From the NCBI RefSeq assembly GCF_028453695.1, contig NC_135777.1:1736001-1800000 (forward strand): a stretch of DNA of 64,000 nucleotides, in the 5' to 3' direction. Both the position numbers and the translations under genes were made by a program. Position 1 is the stretch's first letter. Each line of letters opens with the position of its first letter. The notes under the pieces are model-generated. The model had not been told where the DNA came from and ran no database searches. It saw nothing but the letters and a program-made list of their open reading frames with translations. Of the stretch, positions 11,531-23,056 are shown piece after piece. Source of the stretch: Augochlora pura. Its lineage: Eukaryota > Arthropoda > Insecta > Hymenoptera > Halictidae.

Positions 11531-12939
11531 GTGGTGGGATCTAAATAAAGTAAATAACAAGAAAGATAATGCAATTTAGTATATCTTATATATTTTGTTT
11601 AGTATAACAAGAAACTATTGGGTTATTAACGTTTTATGTTAGCACGTGCTTGTGTATATATAATATTGCTTTTTATATGTTGGCGATATAGTATATCATA
11701 TATGTACACATATTTCTTGTCAAAATTATTCTCATAATATTTCTAAATATCATTTCGCAAAAATTCAGAAAGTAATAACAATAATAACACACAGAAGTAA
11801 AATGAAAGTTACTGAATTAAGCGACAATAAAAAACATTATAATATTGAAAGCGACAGCGAAAAAGATTCTCTGGTTAGAGGAAGAAGTAAAAGTATATAA
11901 TATAATTATCTATTAAAAGAACTATAATATAGTTCCTTCTGTATTCATAGTTCTTCATTCGATAAAAAATCCATGTAATTATCAAATATATATTTACATA
12001 TATAGTATACATGATGGGAAACATTTCACCGGGTGTTGTAGCAGTCTTAATCGTCGCGACGACGGTAGAAAATTAATCGATCGTCGAACTTTCCTTAACG
12101 AGGGAATCGCTATTAATTTAACGAGACGCGTTCTCGAGTAACGAACAGAGCGCGTCTCAGTCGCGGCACGGGCTCGCAACAAAACCGAGCAGAATTTCCG
12201 GGGACTTTTCAGAATCGTCATTCGACGGAGAACAATTCAGACGTTCCTGCTTCTATCGTTTCTCTACGGCTTCGTCGCGGAGGAAATAATAATTAGAAGC
12301 AAAGTGACGGCGCTCGCAGGCTCCGGCCTCCGCGCCGGCAACGGGAACCGGGAAAAATAACCGGGCGAGAGAGACTACGGCGGCGGTGCTCGTCGTCGCG
12401 ATCTCCACTTGCCCGGATTTCGCAACACGTTTTTTGCCGTCCGAAGAAATTAGCTACTTCGCAACTCGGATCGCCCTTTAATACGAAATTAAATTTTAAA
12501 GGCCGCCGGAGCTAATTTCCCACGGGGAAACTTTCGCCCGCCGTAAGCATCTCCTGCATGCTGGGACAAAGCATAATCTGTTATAAGCGCGATAATTTCC
12601 GCGAACGCGACGCGAGCATTTGCGTTCGCCGAGCGAACGTTCGAACCACTGATCGGAGGTTGCGTGGCGTTGCATCGCATCGTGCGTTGCATTGCATTGC
12701 ATTCCCTTACGTTGCATTCCACGTATGTTATATGCTGAAAAGATGGCAGAGTGGAGAGGTAGGAAGCGGTAAGTTTTGCTTTGATCGTGCTAATCTAGTA
12801 GAGTCTGTAATCTATAGTCCAGCATTTAGGAGACTATAGTGTATAATATATAATCCAACATAGACGAGATTAGAGTCTGCGATTTATATTCCAGTTATAA
12901 TTAAATACTAAAATGAACTTTCGAATCTCCGGAACGACT
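11531..12939. other. AT-rich then GC-rich non-coding sequence
   Basis: AT-rich to about 12010, then a CG-rich block to about 12740. Around 12660-12725 there is a run of GCATTGCATTGCATT-type words, a short imperfect repeat. No coding exon recognised. Confidence 0.4.
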
Positions 12940-13073
12940 TCTCCTATGCAACAATAAATGCCCTACATACTATTCCTTTTGAAACTACGCAACTTCTGCA
13001 TTGAAAAATCAATTGGCCAATATGTATTTTAGAAGTTGCACGAGGTTAACAAATTTCGCGGATCACCCTGTAT
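12940..13073 (-). repeat. Unclassified repeat end (ACAGGGTGATCCGCG)
   Basis: Read on the minus strand it begins ACAGGGTGATCCGCGAAATT and continues into AT-rich sequence. This terminus type is frequent in insect dispersed repeats. No second end or target duplication was found. Confidence 0.35.
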
Positions 13074-13825
13074 ACAAGTCGTTGCCGGTAGATACGGGAA
13101 AGGTATTCACCCGCTAGCAAACGCGAAAGACAACCGCGACAGACGGCATCTTCGACTCAAATCACCGCGGACGATCGTCACGGCTCCTCGGTGACGCGAT
13201 TCCCTCGCGCTTATTCGCATCGCGAGATCCGCCACGACCGATCGTAATAACTGAATTGCAATTTTAATCGGAATCGAGCGTGGGTGGGTCCGAGGCCTCG
13301 TTCTATCATCCGACGCGCGGCGCGGCGAAATTAATCACCTTCACCGCTACTCAATTTCCGTGGGAAAGCGAGCGCGAACGCGGGCCGGCGGTGTCCGCGG
13401 AATTGAACTGTCTTGCCGTTCTTCCGCTAAATCAATTCGTTATCGCGATAGCAAATTGTTGCACAGTTGACAAAATTAATCTCCAATCCGCGCCAACGCC
13501 CGGCACCCGCTCCCAACACGCACCCGGCTCGTTGCAAATAAATTTCGACCGGGCTCGAATTATACCGGGGTCCGATTGTTCCACGGCACCGCGCGGATAT
13601 CGACGATCCAGGCGGATAAATAATACTTCCGCCTTATAGCCGACGGCCCAGAACCGGCCGTTCGCCGCTTCAAACCGGACAATACGCTCGACAAAATCCT
13701 TGTGACAGTCGTTGACGAATTTATCTGCTGGCCCTACGTTTCTCCTGTCGATCCTGACGTTCGCCGAGGCTCGCGGCCTCTCTTGCAACATTTTGCGCGG
13801 GCGTTTAGACTTGCAAAAATATTAG
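13074..13825. other. GC-rich non-coding block
   Basis: CpG-rich, with overlapping chance frames of 119 codons on each strand that show no domain. No splice structure recognised. Confidence 0.4.
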
Positions 13826-13947
13826 GGTATCCCATAAGTTTATTCATTCTTTTTGGGACGAAATCAATAGACGATATTCGTCGATTAAGGTTGGTTTATT
13901 GTGTTTTATATAAATCGCTCTGCTCTATTACCATTTTCCATCTTTCT
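13826..13947 (+). mobile_element. Mariner-like end, interrupted by a TTAA element
   Basis: Begins TTAGGGTATCCCATAAGTTT and continues TTTTTGGGACGAAATC. GGGTATCCCATAAGT termini are common among insect mariner-type repeats. A short related sequence (ACCTATGGGACACCC) on the opposite strand is at 26161-26175. The element is cut at 13948 by the TTAA MITE. What follows at 14275 may be its continuation, but I could not confirm this. Confidence 0.45.
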
Positions 13948-14274
13948 TTAACACATTGAATGCCACGGGGGTCACCGGTGACCGGCACTGAACTTGGCAG
14001 TGACGCCATGGGGGTCACCGGTGACCGACGCGCTCAGATTGATGAAAATATATATAATTTAAACAAATGACAATACTTATAATTTTTTTTTATTATTATC
14101 ATCGTTGATGTAGTGGTGTGTGGAAATGAATGCCTTATAAAACATCTGAAAATAGTTTTATTTATACATGAAATATAGTTTTATTATGTGACATTATATG
14201 TATCGTATAATAGAAAATTCATCGTGGCGCCACGGACAATTCCTGTAAAATGGGTGTGGCATTCAACGTGTTAA
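13948..14274. mobile_element. Complete TTAA MITE with duplicated 14-bp palindrome
   Basis: TTAA at both ends (13948-13951 and 14271-14274). Terminal inverted repeats are TTAACACATTGAATGCCA and, from the other side, TTAACACGTTGAATGCCA, 17 of 18 identical. The perfect palindrome GGTCACCGGTGACC occurs at 13970-13983 and 14013-14026, a 43-base spacing. The interior is AT-rich with no open frame. TTAA duplication fits the piggyBac superfamily. The palindromes are placed as expected for transposase-binding sites, which is inference. Confidence 0.8.
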
Positions 14275-15660
14275 GCTTCATTATGCTCTCTTTTCGAAAC
14301 GGTTGAAAATTACTTGCAACGAATTTACTTGTAAAACAAGTAATAATCGGATGGAACTAGGTCTACGTAGTGAAACGAGGAATATTAAAATAATAACATT
14401 ATATATTAGTAGATATTTCATTTTTTTTAAATTGACTCGCGCCACTTTCAAAATAAACTTCCACTCGTTACTGGTCGTCGCGGCTACAACGATCGCATGA
14501 TTTTTGAGAAATTCCTGGATCAGACGAATCCGAGGAGGATGGTTTTGCGGATAGACGGCAGCGTGAACTGTGGCGCGCCCGTGTGGGTGGAGCACGGCGG
14601 GCTCGAAGAAGTTCGGTTTAATCGTACTTTGTGCAACTCCGATCGTTAGGTCTCGAAGATCATCGCGGATCCTCTCGGACCCGTGCGACTGTTTCTTTTT
14701 CTCCGGGTGATTCGTTCGGGTCCTATCCGGTGCGCGTTACGGAAAAAGTTGCCCGCAGACGGGGGAAACTTTGGCCCCGAGATACATGGCTCCTATAATT
14801 GGAAGATGTTTGTCCCGGTATGATCGTTTGATATTACCCGGCCCGGATATAGCATTAATCATCGGCGGGTAGCCGGGGAATCCCTTCTTAAATTGGCCGC
14901 TGCGGAAAAACCGGGGGCGGGGACACCGACGCGTTCCATTACCGAGTGCATACAGCCGGCCGGAATTTGTCCGATAATTTTTCATTAGTCCGAAAATTGA
15001 ATCCACCGGCGGGAATAAACTCCGCCAGCGGCCGGTTTTTCGCCTTTAATAAGCCTCCGCGGTATCGCGTTTAATAAGGGCGCGTATCTCGCGGGACCCG
15101 CGAGCCTCTTCGGTTTTCTTTATTTCGTCTAAAACCGCGTTCGCGAAATACAAGATTACGCCGGGACCGCGAACGATAAAAATAAGCTGGCGGGCGCGTA
15201 TCCCCGGGACCGGGCCGCCCCCCCCCCCCCCGTCCGGGAAAATGTTAATTTCATAAAGAATGAAAAACCGCGGCCGTAATCGGGCGGAACGCGCTTCTTA
15301 ATTTCAACATTGCTGTTTCCATAAATTGCCGCGCCACCGAATTAACCTAATTCTATGCCCGCGCCGTTTCAGAAATAATCGGCGCGCGAGAATTAAACTA
15401 CCTTCTTAATTTTCGACGTGCCTGCCGCCGGAACCTAATCCAGTTTTAATGTTTCGCCCTGCTACTGACGTGAAACATTACACGGGCTTGTACATAAATT
15501 ATGCTTTCTTCCGGTCCGCCGCGCGCGACCGTTCGTCCGGCGGAAATTTACCAAGAAGTTGCGAAAAGAAAGAAACTGGAGGAGCTGATACGGTGAAGAA
15601 ATTAATAACACGCTGCAACGGAGAAAATCGAGGGAGAACCTAGGGGAAATCGGCGCTCGT
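14275..15660. other. GC-rich non-coding block
   Basis: Strongly CpG-rich from about 14570, with TAAT-containing words between CG-rich stretches and a 14-base C run at 15218-15231. The minus frame at 14281-14595 contains PQNHPPRIRLIQEFL, which distantly recalls the region after the second catalytic Asp of Tc1/mariner transposases. The aspartate itself is absent and the match is too short to call. Confidence 0.35.
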
Positions 15661-17979
15661 TGCATGCGATAATGTGCACTCGCGTTGGTGTTTATATGGT
15701 TACCTTCAGTTTGAAGCTTTTTTTACATATCTCTTTGTTTTATTTGGAATTTATCATTTTCCTTTTGTGTTTTGTTGTTTATTGTATCGACAAAGCGTCG
15801 ATATCGAAGGAGAAGGCGAATTGTTATTATTACTCTAGATTAAAAATGCATTATTCCATTAAAAGTGCGATTCTTCAATTGTCTTGAAATCTAAAAATAA
15901 ATCAACGTGTATAAAATTTTAATTTTTAATTCGAACATCAGGTTCGTGGTTACTTATTTATGTATTTTCATTTATGACAAGGTTTAAACGATTTATTTTG
16001 TATTATAATCGAAGGTAAACTCTTCCCATCTACCATTAATATTTAAACATTGAAGCAAGGTTTGTCGTATAATAAATATAAATTTTCTGACACAGGAATT
16101 TCAAGTATTTTCTTCTGTTTATTAAACTTCCATCTCAGTGCAATAAAAAAGCTCTCACACTTAAATCGTCAACTTTACTTTCTATCGTTCATCATAAAAT
16201 CTTATAATAATAACAATCGTTGACAATCACAATAACATCATTTATAACAAAACGTGTCGCCATATACACGGCCAGCGACGAGCGAAATTAATCAGAACTA
16301 ATTCTTATTCTTCGCAGCGCTGTGAAGAAATTTAATGCGAGACGTGCGAAGTGTCAAAATTCGTTCGACGCCATCGAACGGAACAGCGGCAATAAAATAA
16401 TTTGACTCGGACGAACGGAGCACAGCAGAAAATCGGAAACAAATACGGGACGCGATCTCTCGCTATCAGGGGAACGTCCAATTATCGGCGAACTGCGGCA
16501 ATCTTGGCCTGGTTCGAAGCACCTGCCGCAGTTTAATTGGCGTCCCACGATACCCGGAATTCATCGAGTCGACAAACTTAGCGAGAACAATGGGGAGGAT
16601 AGGCGGTTGACGCGCAGGCACAACCGCGAGCAATCACATTATCGTTCCGAAGAATTAATGATCGAGGCGTCCCCGGGGGACCTTATCGATACCTGTCAAA
16701 TTACTGTGGGAAAAGAGAGAGAGAGAAAGAGAGAGGAAGAGAGAGAGAGCGACGCCGTGGTTCCAGTGGAGCGAGACGAGGGACGGAAAGGTCCTGGTGG
16801 AAGTCACGGAACTAGAAAGAGGGGGCCGGCCGGGGTTGGAACGCGATGAAATAGGGGACGAAGAGTAGGAGCAGCGGGACGCGGAGTTGGACGGATGGAA
16901 AACGAAGGCAATTGGTCGATTCGGTCGTGTAACTAACTCGGCCTACCGGTCACGTACGATCAGACAAGATTCATTGAAAATCTGTAGCTGCGCCGTGGAG
17001 GGATGATACAAAATTCTGGTCTCCTTCCGGGGTAATTGAATCCTGGTGGGACCCGCGGCCGGCCCGCGCACCGCCGCTCCGCCGTGTCCCATTCAGCGGA
17101 CCGAGACGCGGAACACAGGCCGGCGTCTGCCTTCGTAGTTTATTTTCCATCCGCCTTCCTTTACGATAAGACAGAAGCAATATCTTGCTACAGGTGGCTG
17201 AATATACGTAGCTCTCATTCACGGCCACTCGTGTACGCCGGGCTACCCGCTGGCCCGCATCGACTCCTACCGCTCCTCGTTTCTCCACACCTTCTCCTCT
17301 TGCCGCGCGGCTCGCGCAGGCAGGCAGCCAGCCAGCCAGCCAGCCAGCCGCCCCCGGTCGCCGCAACTCGCGCGAAATTCCTCTCGTCGTGCACGCGTTA
17401 CACGTAGCTGCGGTTCGTGTACTGCCTCGGGAATCAGAGATACCACGACGAGAGCAACGAAGGCGCCGTCGTGTAGTTTATACGGGAAGACGCTCCGTCC
17501 CTTTCCGAGCAGGATACTCTACCGGTCTTCGATGTGTCTAATTGGATACCGGGGAACAATAGGAATGAATTGCGGGCGCCGGCTATCCGTCGAATTAAGC
17601 CTGCCGGCCGCGCTGAAGGGAACCGTTCCTTAATTCACGGATGCGAGGGACATTTTAATCGCGACTCCGCCCGGAAATGTAACTCGACGGACATCGGACG
17701 GTCCGGCATGCAAAGCAGGGCGGATGGGAGGTAAATGGAAAAATTACCTGTTGTTGGGATCGAGGTAGGGATTTTATGCGTTTGTCGTAATAATGGGTTG
17801 TTGAGATTATAGAGTTTAGGTGATATGAGAAAAATTGAATGGTATTGGTGTATTGTTGTTAATTTCATGCATTCATGACTAAAATATAAGTTGAACACTG
17901 TCATATATAATCATAAATAAATAATCATACAATTGGAAATAAGTCTTGGAAAATTATTATTTTACCATAAACTAAATAT
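15661..17979. other. AT-rich (to 16280) then GC-rich non-coding sequence
   Basis: No coding exon recognised. It includes a GA-rich patch at 16709-16752, a CAGC/CCAG repeat at 17320-17351 and, from 17780, AT-rich sequence again. Open frames are short and biased. Confidence 0.4.
17320..17351. repeat. (CAGC)n microsatellite
   Basis: About seven GGCAG/CCAG tetramer units, ending in CCGCCCCC. Confidence 0.9.
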
Positions 17980-17980
17980 T

Positions 17981-18068
17981 ATATTAGGTTGGAAACTATG
18001 AAACGGGCGCCGCAGCTGAACACAGGCTAAACAAAAACGCCCGTTTCATAGTTTCCAATCTAATATAT
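17981..18068. mobile_element. 88-bp mariner-type foldback element
   Basis: Two 30-base arms (17981-18010 and 18039-18068) are inverted repeats with 29 of 30 positions matching, separated by 28 bases. Each arm begins TATATTAG, then (G/A)TTGGAAACTATGAAAC and GGGCG. The TTAGGTTGG terminus next to TA is typical of mariner elements. Only the two ends and a short spacer remain, making this one of the smallest possible deletion derivatives. If transcribed it would fold into a nearly perfect hairpin. Confidence 0.8.
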
Positions 18069-18470
18069 ATTATAATATGTAATAAATTAAAATTATATAA
18101 TGTAGAATGTATAATTATATTATATAACATATAATTTACTATATCATATATTACATAACATATTATTTACTATATTATATACTATAAAACATATAATGTA
18201 CAATCATATATTATAGAATTAAATATTATAGAACTAAATTTAAAGGCAAGAGAAGAATTTCGCAACACCATACCATTATAAAATTCTGTTAAACATGAAA
18301 TACTATTTATCAAATTTATCGAATAATTAATGTAACTATCTATTAAATTTATTAAAAGATTAATACATCCATGACATATCAATGACGAAAATAAATTCCG
18401 TTAGAAGTAGAGAAACTTTTCTCCCGTATAAAAATCCAGGATCCAGTAACGAGATAAAGCTTATGATTCC
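18069..18470. other. AT-rich low-complexity sequence
   Basis: A run of TATAATATA and ACATATAATT words. No gene seen. Confidence 0.5.
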
Positions 18471-19190
18471 AGTTATGTATACACGAACTTCTTGATGCGC
18501 GACGAAACTCTTACGCGGAACGGTCGACGGGAAGCAGAGAGCCGGTATCGAGGTTTATTACGCGGGTATTTGTACGGGGAGAGCTCGTTTAATGGAGGAG
18601 TCGAACGCGGAGCAACGGTGTTCTTTCCGCGGCGTGTTTTTGCGTTGTAAACGTCGTCGCGCGGCCGTTTACGGCTCCAGTTTACATTTCGGGATGGAGA
18701 ACGGGCGCGCGGGAACGACCGGGAAACGGTCCCGCGGAGATGGACTATGTTTCGAGGTAGCACCAGCCGCTTGTTCTCGCCCCGGTTCTCTCTCCGACGC
18801 TCCGTCTACCTGTTTCGTCTGTCCCTTTTTTTCGTGTACCTCGGCCGCGACGCGCGGGAGCCCAATACGCGCGGGGCCGGAAGTTTATGTCGTTTCACGG
18901 TGAACGACACACGCGGTCGGACATTGAAAGCTCGGCCGGGGTTTTATTGATGTTTGCTCGCATACGAAATTTTCGTGTAACTCGCGACGAGAGAGGATCG
19001 CCGTCGCGTCGGAGAAAACCGGCTGCCGCCGCCTTTACGTGGGGCGACTCCGTCGGACGTGTTTATGGAAATCTGGCCGTTTCGCAAAGCGGCGCTCCGC
19101 TGAACTAATTAATAAACATTCCGGGCGCGGAGTACGCGCGTCCCACGGTGATTCGAGGCAATGGTGGAAAATTGGAAGATCGATATTAGA
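18471..19190. other. GC-rich non-coding block
   Basis: CpG-rich, with several overlapping chance open frames on both strands and no recognisable domain. Confidence 0.4.
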
Positions 19191-19360
19191 AGAGAATGTA
19201 TTTTTGTAACGTAACAGCGATTTAGAGTGATTTGGTTATATGTAGGTATTATAATTGTCAGAAACGAAATAGTAATTTTGTGTTTAATGGATAAAAATTG
19301 AATGATCGATATTAAAAAAGAATGTATTTTAACAGTTTACAATATTCATTAGATTTTTAG

Positions 19361-19575
19361 AATATTAAGTAACTAATATTAGAATATTAAGTAATTAATA
19401 TTGGAATATTAAGTAACTAATATTAGAGTATTAAGTAACAAATATTAGAATATTAAGTAACTAATATAAGAATATTAAGTAATTAATATTAGAATATTAA
19501 GTAACAAATATTAGAATATTAAGTAACTAATATAAGAATATTAAGTAACTAATATTAGAATATTAACCAACTAAT
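19361..19575. repeat. 22-bp AT-rich tandem repeat
   Basis: About ten copies of AATATTAAGTAACTAATATT plus two bases, at a regular 22-base spacing (19361, 19383, 19405 and onward). Single-base variants such as AATTAATA and AACAAATA alternate, suggesting higher-order amplification. Confidence 0.92.
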
Positions 19576-20904
19576 ATTTAGAATATCAACTAGCCTAGAC
19601 AAATATATTAACAGTCCAGAATATTAATTACTTCAGAATAGAATTTTGTCCACGATTTTTATTCCGAGCCCGCACATCGGCGAATCGCCGCGCGTCTGTT
19701 TCTTCGCTCTCCGAAAAAAAAACGCAGCAACCAAAAAGGACAGCTGTCCGACGATTTACCGGAAAACCTCCTATAAACGAACCCGGTCCGGACTCGCGCA
19801 GCTTCCTAATCTGCATATCGGGTGTATTAATTAGTCCGCGTACGTGCGCGGCTGCGATAAATAAAACGCGCTAGCGTAATCGCGATAACTTCGCGGCTCG
19901 CTCGTTTCGGTTCCGCTTCGTGCCGTTGCGCGGCGATACGGCGCGCTCGTCCTTACACCAACGCGCGCAACGTTCATTTTTCCGTCGATTTATCCGCGAC
20001 CGATCGAAACGCAACGATCGTTTCCGGATCGCTCTGATCGCCCTATTGAACACCATCGCGCACGGCCGCTCGCGCGCGCGCGGTTTTCGTAACGCGGTCC
20101 ACCCGGATATATTCTAATTAAAAAGTAATCCGGTCGAACGTGCGCGATCGATTGCGCGCGCTGGCTACGCGGGAATATCGTCGGCCAACGTGGTCCGGTA
20201 TTTACGAGGACTCGCCCATTCGGACAGCGTTCGTTTTCACCGTCGCGACGCCTTCGATTTTGACGCGAACCCCGGCCCGTCGTAATTTGTTAGGAAAAAG
20301 TTCGCGCAAACAGCGGCCCCGCCCCGGCAGACGGCTCCGCGCGCGCCCGACATCATTTTCCCCGGCTCGTATCTCCGGCGAATTATAGTTGGACACACCA
20401 GGCCGCAATTGGACCGTGGACAGTCGTAATTTTCTCGAAATTGATACAGACATAAATAAATGTTTAATCGTGTTTTCTTGTTACGCGGTTGCTTTACTGG
20501 CGCGCGCGCCGCGAGATCGTCCGATAAATTGAATTAAGGGCAACCTTTTAATGGGTTTAATTAAATGTTCCGTATAATATTAATACGAAAGCGAATGTAC
20601 CGTTCGCTCGGGCAAGTCGGTCGCGTTCCTTCCGTTTGTTTTTCACGGGTTTGCGCGATAAATAATTTCATTTCAATGGAAATGTTTATATTGTTCGGCT
20701 TCGTACGAATAATTACGCGAAATGCGAGCCAGCGATACGCGCGGGAAAACCGAGAGACACCGATTTCGCGACGATATTCAATGGCGCGAAACATTGCCGG
20801 ATTCATCGATTTATAAGATCGAAGTTGATCGGGAAGAGAGTCGCGTGAACGATCGATGCGTAGAGGGGGATTTGTGGTAGAGCTATGGTACTGCTGCGGC
20901 CATT
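19576..20904. other. GC-rich non-coding block
   Basis: From about 19650 the DNA is very CpG-rich with TTAATTA islands. Open frames of up to about 83 codons occur on both strands, overlap each other and show no domain. Confidence 0.4.
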
Positions 20905-20991
20905 TTGTCAGACGATGAAGAGGTTCGTCTAATGTTGCGAGTGGAAGCGCCTTTGTCGGAAGATGAAGAGATTTTTCGAATGTTGCGATAG
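20905..20991 (+). repeat. 48-bp in-frame duplication with acidic coding potential
   Basis: Two diverged copies start at 20905 and 20953, exactly 48 bases apart, so a frame is kept. The + strand reads LSDDEEVRLMLRVEAP and then LSEDEEIFRMLR before a TAG at 20989-20991. The frame opens after a TAG at about 20878 and lacks a convincing start codon. At fewer than 40 codons this could be a relic exon fragment or chance. I do not recognise the peptide. Confidence 0.35.
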
Positions 20992-22166
20992 TGAGCTGTT
21001 TATTTATGAAAGTGAGTCATTTCCTTTTTAGTACATGTGTGTGAATCAATAATAGATAAATATTTATGGTAGGAGATCGAAATTTTGTTTCAATTTAGAA
21101 GAAACAAATTGACAGACACATTTATTAAACTTTAACGATTGTAAGGCATTTCTGTCCTGTTATTAAAAATTGAGTGAATAAAATTAATAAAATTAAATAA
21201 AAAAAAATTGATACAATACATATTAAATTAAATTAGATTAGGTTAGGTTAGACTAAGTTACGTCAGAGTAGATCAAATTCGATTAAATTAGATTAAAACA
21301 GATTAAATTCAATAAATTAATAAATTAAAATAATGAAATAAATAAATATCTATCGGACAGAGTCGTGGAATGACGCCATAAAAGTCGACCAAGCGCAACA
21401 GAAATAATGCAACGACTGTTATAGAGCGATCTCGTCGTTCCTCGGGAGCGCATAATAGACCGTTTCCTTCTTGAAAATTTCCCCGGCGGTGTCCTCTTCA
21501 GTTTTTCCCGGCTGTCAGGTTCGCTCTCCTTTCTGTTATTCCCCGTTTTCGAATTCGCCGCTCGTCAAAGTTTGCTCCCAAAGGGAAAGTCTGGTTAAGG
21601 GCTGACGTGCCAGTCTCGTTCCGGCGTCGGCGTCGACGTCGGCGGCATCCTCGACGCTCGGGGCGACGCGACGTTTCGACGCGAACTGTTTTACATTTTT
21701 ACGCTCCGTGATTCGTAATGCGTACGTAATAATTTCGCTCTGACCCGCTTTGATGTCGGGATCCTCTGACACACACACACGCACACACGCGCGTGTGTGC
21801 TCTCCAACCGCGGGAACGTCGCGCGTCGCGTCGGGAATATGTGTGTCAGGAGGCTGCAGTCGTCATTGAAAAATTCGTCGGGCGCGAGAAGGGAGAGCCA
21901 AGACGCGATCTCGTCGAGCCGCAATTTTCGAGAGCGTAATCTTTGAATCGTCTGCTCTGATTAGCCGCGGCGGCCGCCTGCGAATAAATGTTTTTGTCTT
22001 TAGGTACGCGCGCGAGGTCTCGGGTCTCGGACATAAGGAAGTGGCGCGAGTAACTCGCTCTCGAGTTATGCGATCAACCAAGAGCTTCTGGCCAATTGAA
22101 TTACGTCCGTCTTGATCTTAGATCTGCGAAACGCAAGCTTCGAGAAGAAGACTCTTAGTGGGGTGT
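20992..22166. other. AT-rich then GC-rich non-coding sequence
   Basis: At 21210-21340 there is a degenerate GATTAAATTA / GGTTAGG tract. From 21440 the DNA is CpG-rich, with a short (CA)n/(CG)n run at 21771-21800. No gene recognised. Confidence 0.4.
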
Positions 22167-22420
22167 TTAACCCTTTCGTCACCGTACGGAAGTACGTGCC
22201 AGAAATGTGCACAGTGCGTGTGGTTTTTGTATACACGATTTTTAAGTCTTCAATAATTGCTATGTTTAATAATAGAATTGTTGCTCTAATATGTCACATA
22301 TTTTTTATATTTTTAATATAAAAAGACTTATGCAAGAGGAGAATCGAAGATATTGTCATTGACCACAGATGGTACTTGTATACATATGAATATATCCCGT
22401 GCTCGAAGAGAAAGGGTTGT
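22167..22420. mobile_element. TTAA MITE (CCCTTTCG type), right TTAA mutated
   Basis: Left end TTAACCCTTTCGTCACCGTA; right end on the opposite strand ACAACCCTTTCTCTTCGAGC. The shared core is AACCCTTTC, and the right TTAA has become TTGT. An imperfect palindrome (CACCGTAC and GTACGTGC arms) lies close inside the left end, at 22180-22199. The interior is AT-rich and non-coding. Confidence 0.55.
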
Positions 22421-22599
22421 GTCAAAAGGCGAGACAGGGTTTGATTTAGAAAATGTTGTATTAGCTGTGAAATTTCTATTGGATAAGGTAGTTAGGTTTA
22501 TGGAGAATAGTGTAGCAACTTTCCTTAGCTAAATTGTACTTTTAATAAAGCAAAGTTTTTAATAAAATTTGTTTTAATTAGATTCTTAAGCACCATTCG

Positions 22600-22852
22600 T
22601 ATTTTCTATTTTTCTAATTCTATTTTATACTTTTTTCTATTTTTCTATTTCTATATTGTATTTGTTTCTATTTTTCTACTTTCTATTTTTCTATGTCTAT
22701 TTTATACATTTTCCTATTTCTGTATTTTTCTATTTCCATTTTATACTTTTTCCTATTTCTCTGTTTCATATTTTTTTATTTTTATTTTGTACTTTTTATT
22801 TCTATTTTATCCCTTTTTATATTTTTATATTTATATTTCTTTATGGTGCCTC
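22600..22852. repeat. TTTCTATTTT / ATTTCTATTTT low-complexity tract
   Basis: Degenerate repeats of TTTCTATTTTATACTTTTT. Frames through it give Phe/Tyr/Ile/Leu-only peptides that mimic membrane proteins but are products of the repeat. Confidence 0.85.
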
Positions 22853-22867
22853 GAAGGACAAGAATAG

Positions 22868-23056
22868 GAAAAAGAATTATCATCCGAGGAAGAAGTTTTA
22901 TTACTCAAAAGCACATTATCAGACGAGGAAGATTGGTATTCTTCTTCCAATGAAAGCTGGTTTATCTTTAATCTTGATATCAAGTTTACTGCAAATGAGA
23001 CAGCGCCCTTGCTAAAAAACATCTTCTGCGATTTGCTGTATTTTAAAAGAATATAA
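22868..23056 (+). other. Short open frame, acidic Ser-rich, no start codon
   Basis: A 62-codon frame bounded by TAG (22865-22867) and TAA (23054-23056). It begins EKELSSEEEVLLL and contains LSDEEDWYSSSNESW, then a hydrophobic part with an NIFCDLLYF segment. Acidic Ser-rich N-termini occur in piggyBac-type transposases, but there is no catalytic region and no flanking CCC-type TTAA ends. It may be a relic of a coding exon or chance. The reverse strand is also open here (22831-23097, 88 codons). Confidence 0.25.

Noticed and set aside
14281..14595. Minus frame with PQNHPPRIRLIQEFL, recalling a Tc1/mariner transposase segment
   Set aside because: The catalytic Asp-Asn pair is missing and similarity is limited to a few residues, so it was not called as a transposase pseudogene.
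22693..22953. Phe/Tyr/Ile-rich frame that looks like a membrane protein
   Set aside because: It is the translation of a TTTCTATTTT low-complexity repeat.
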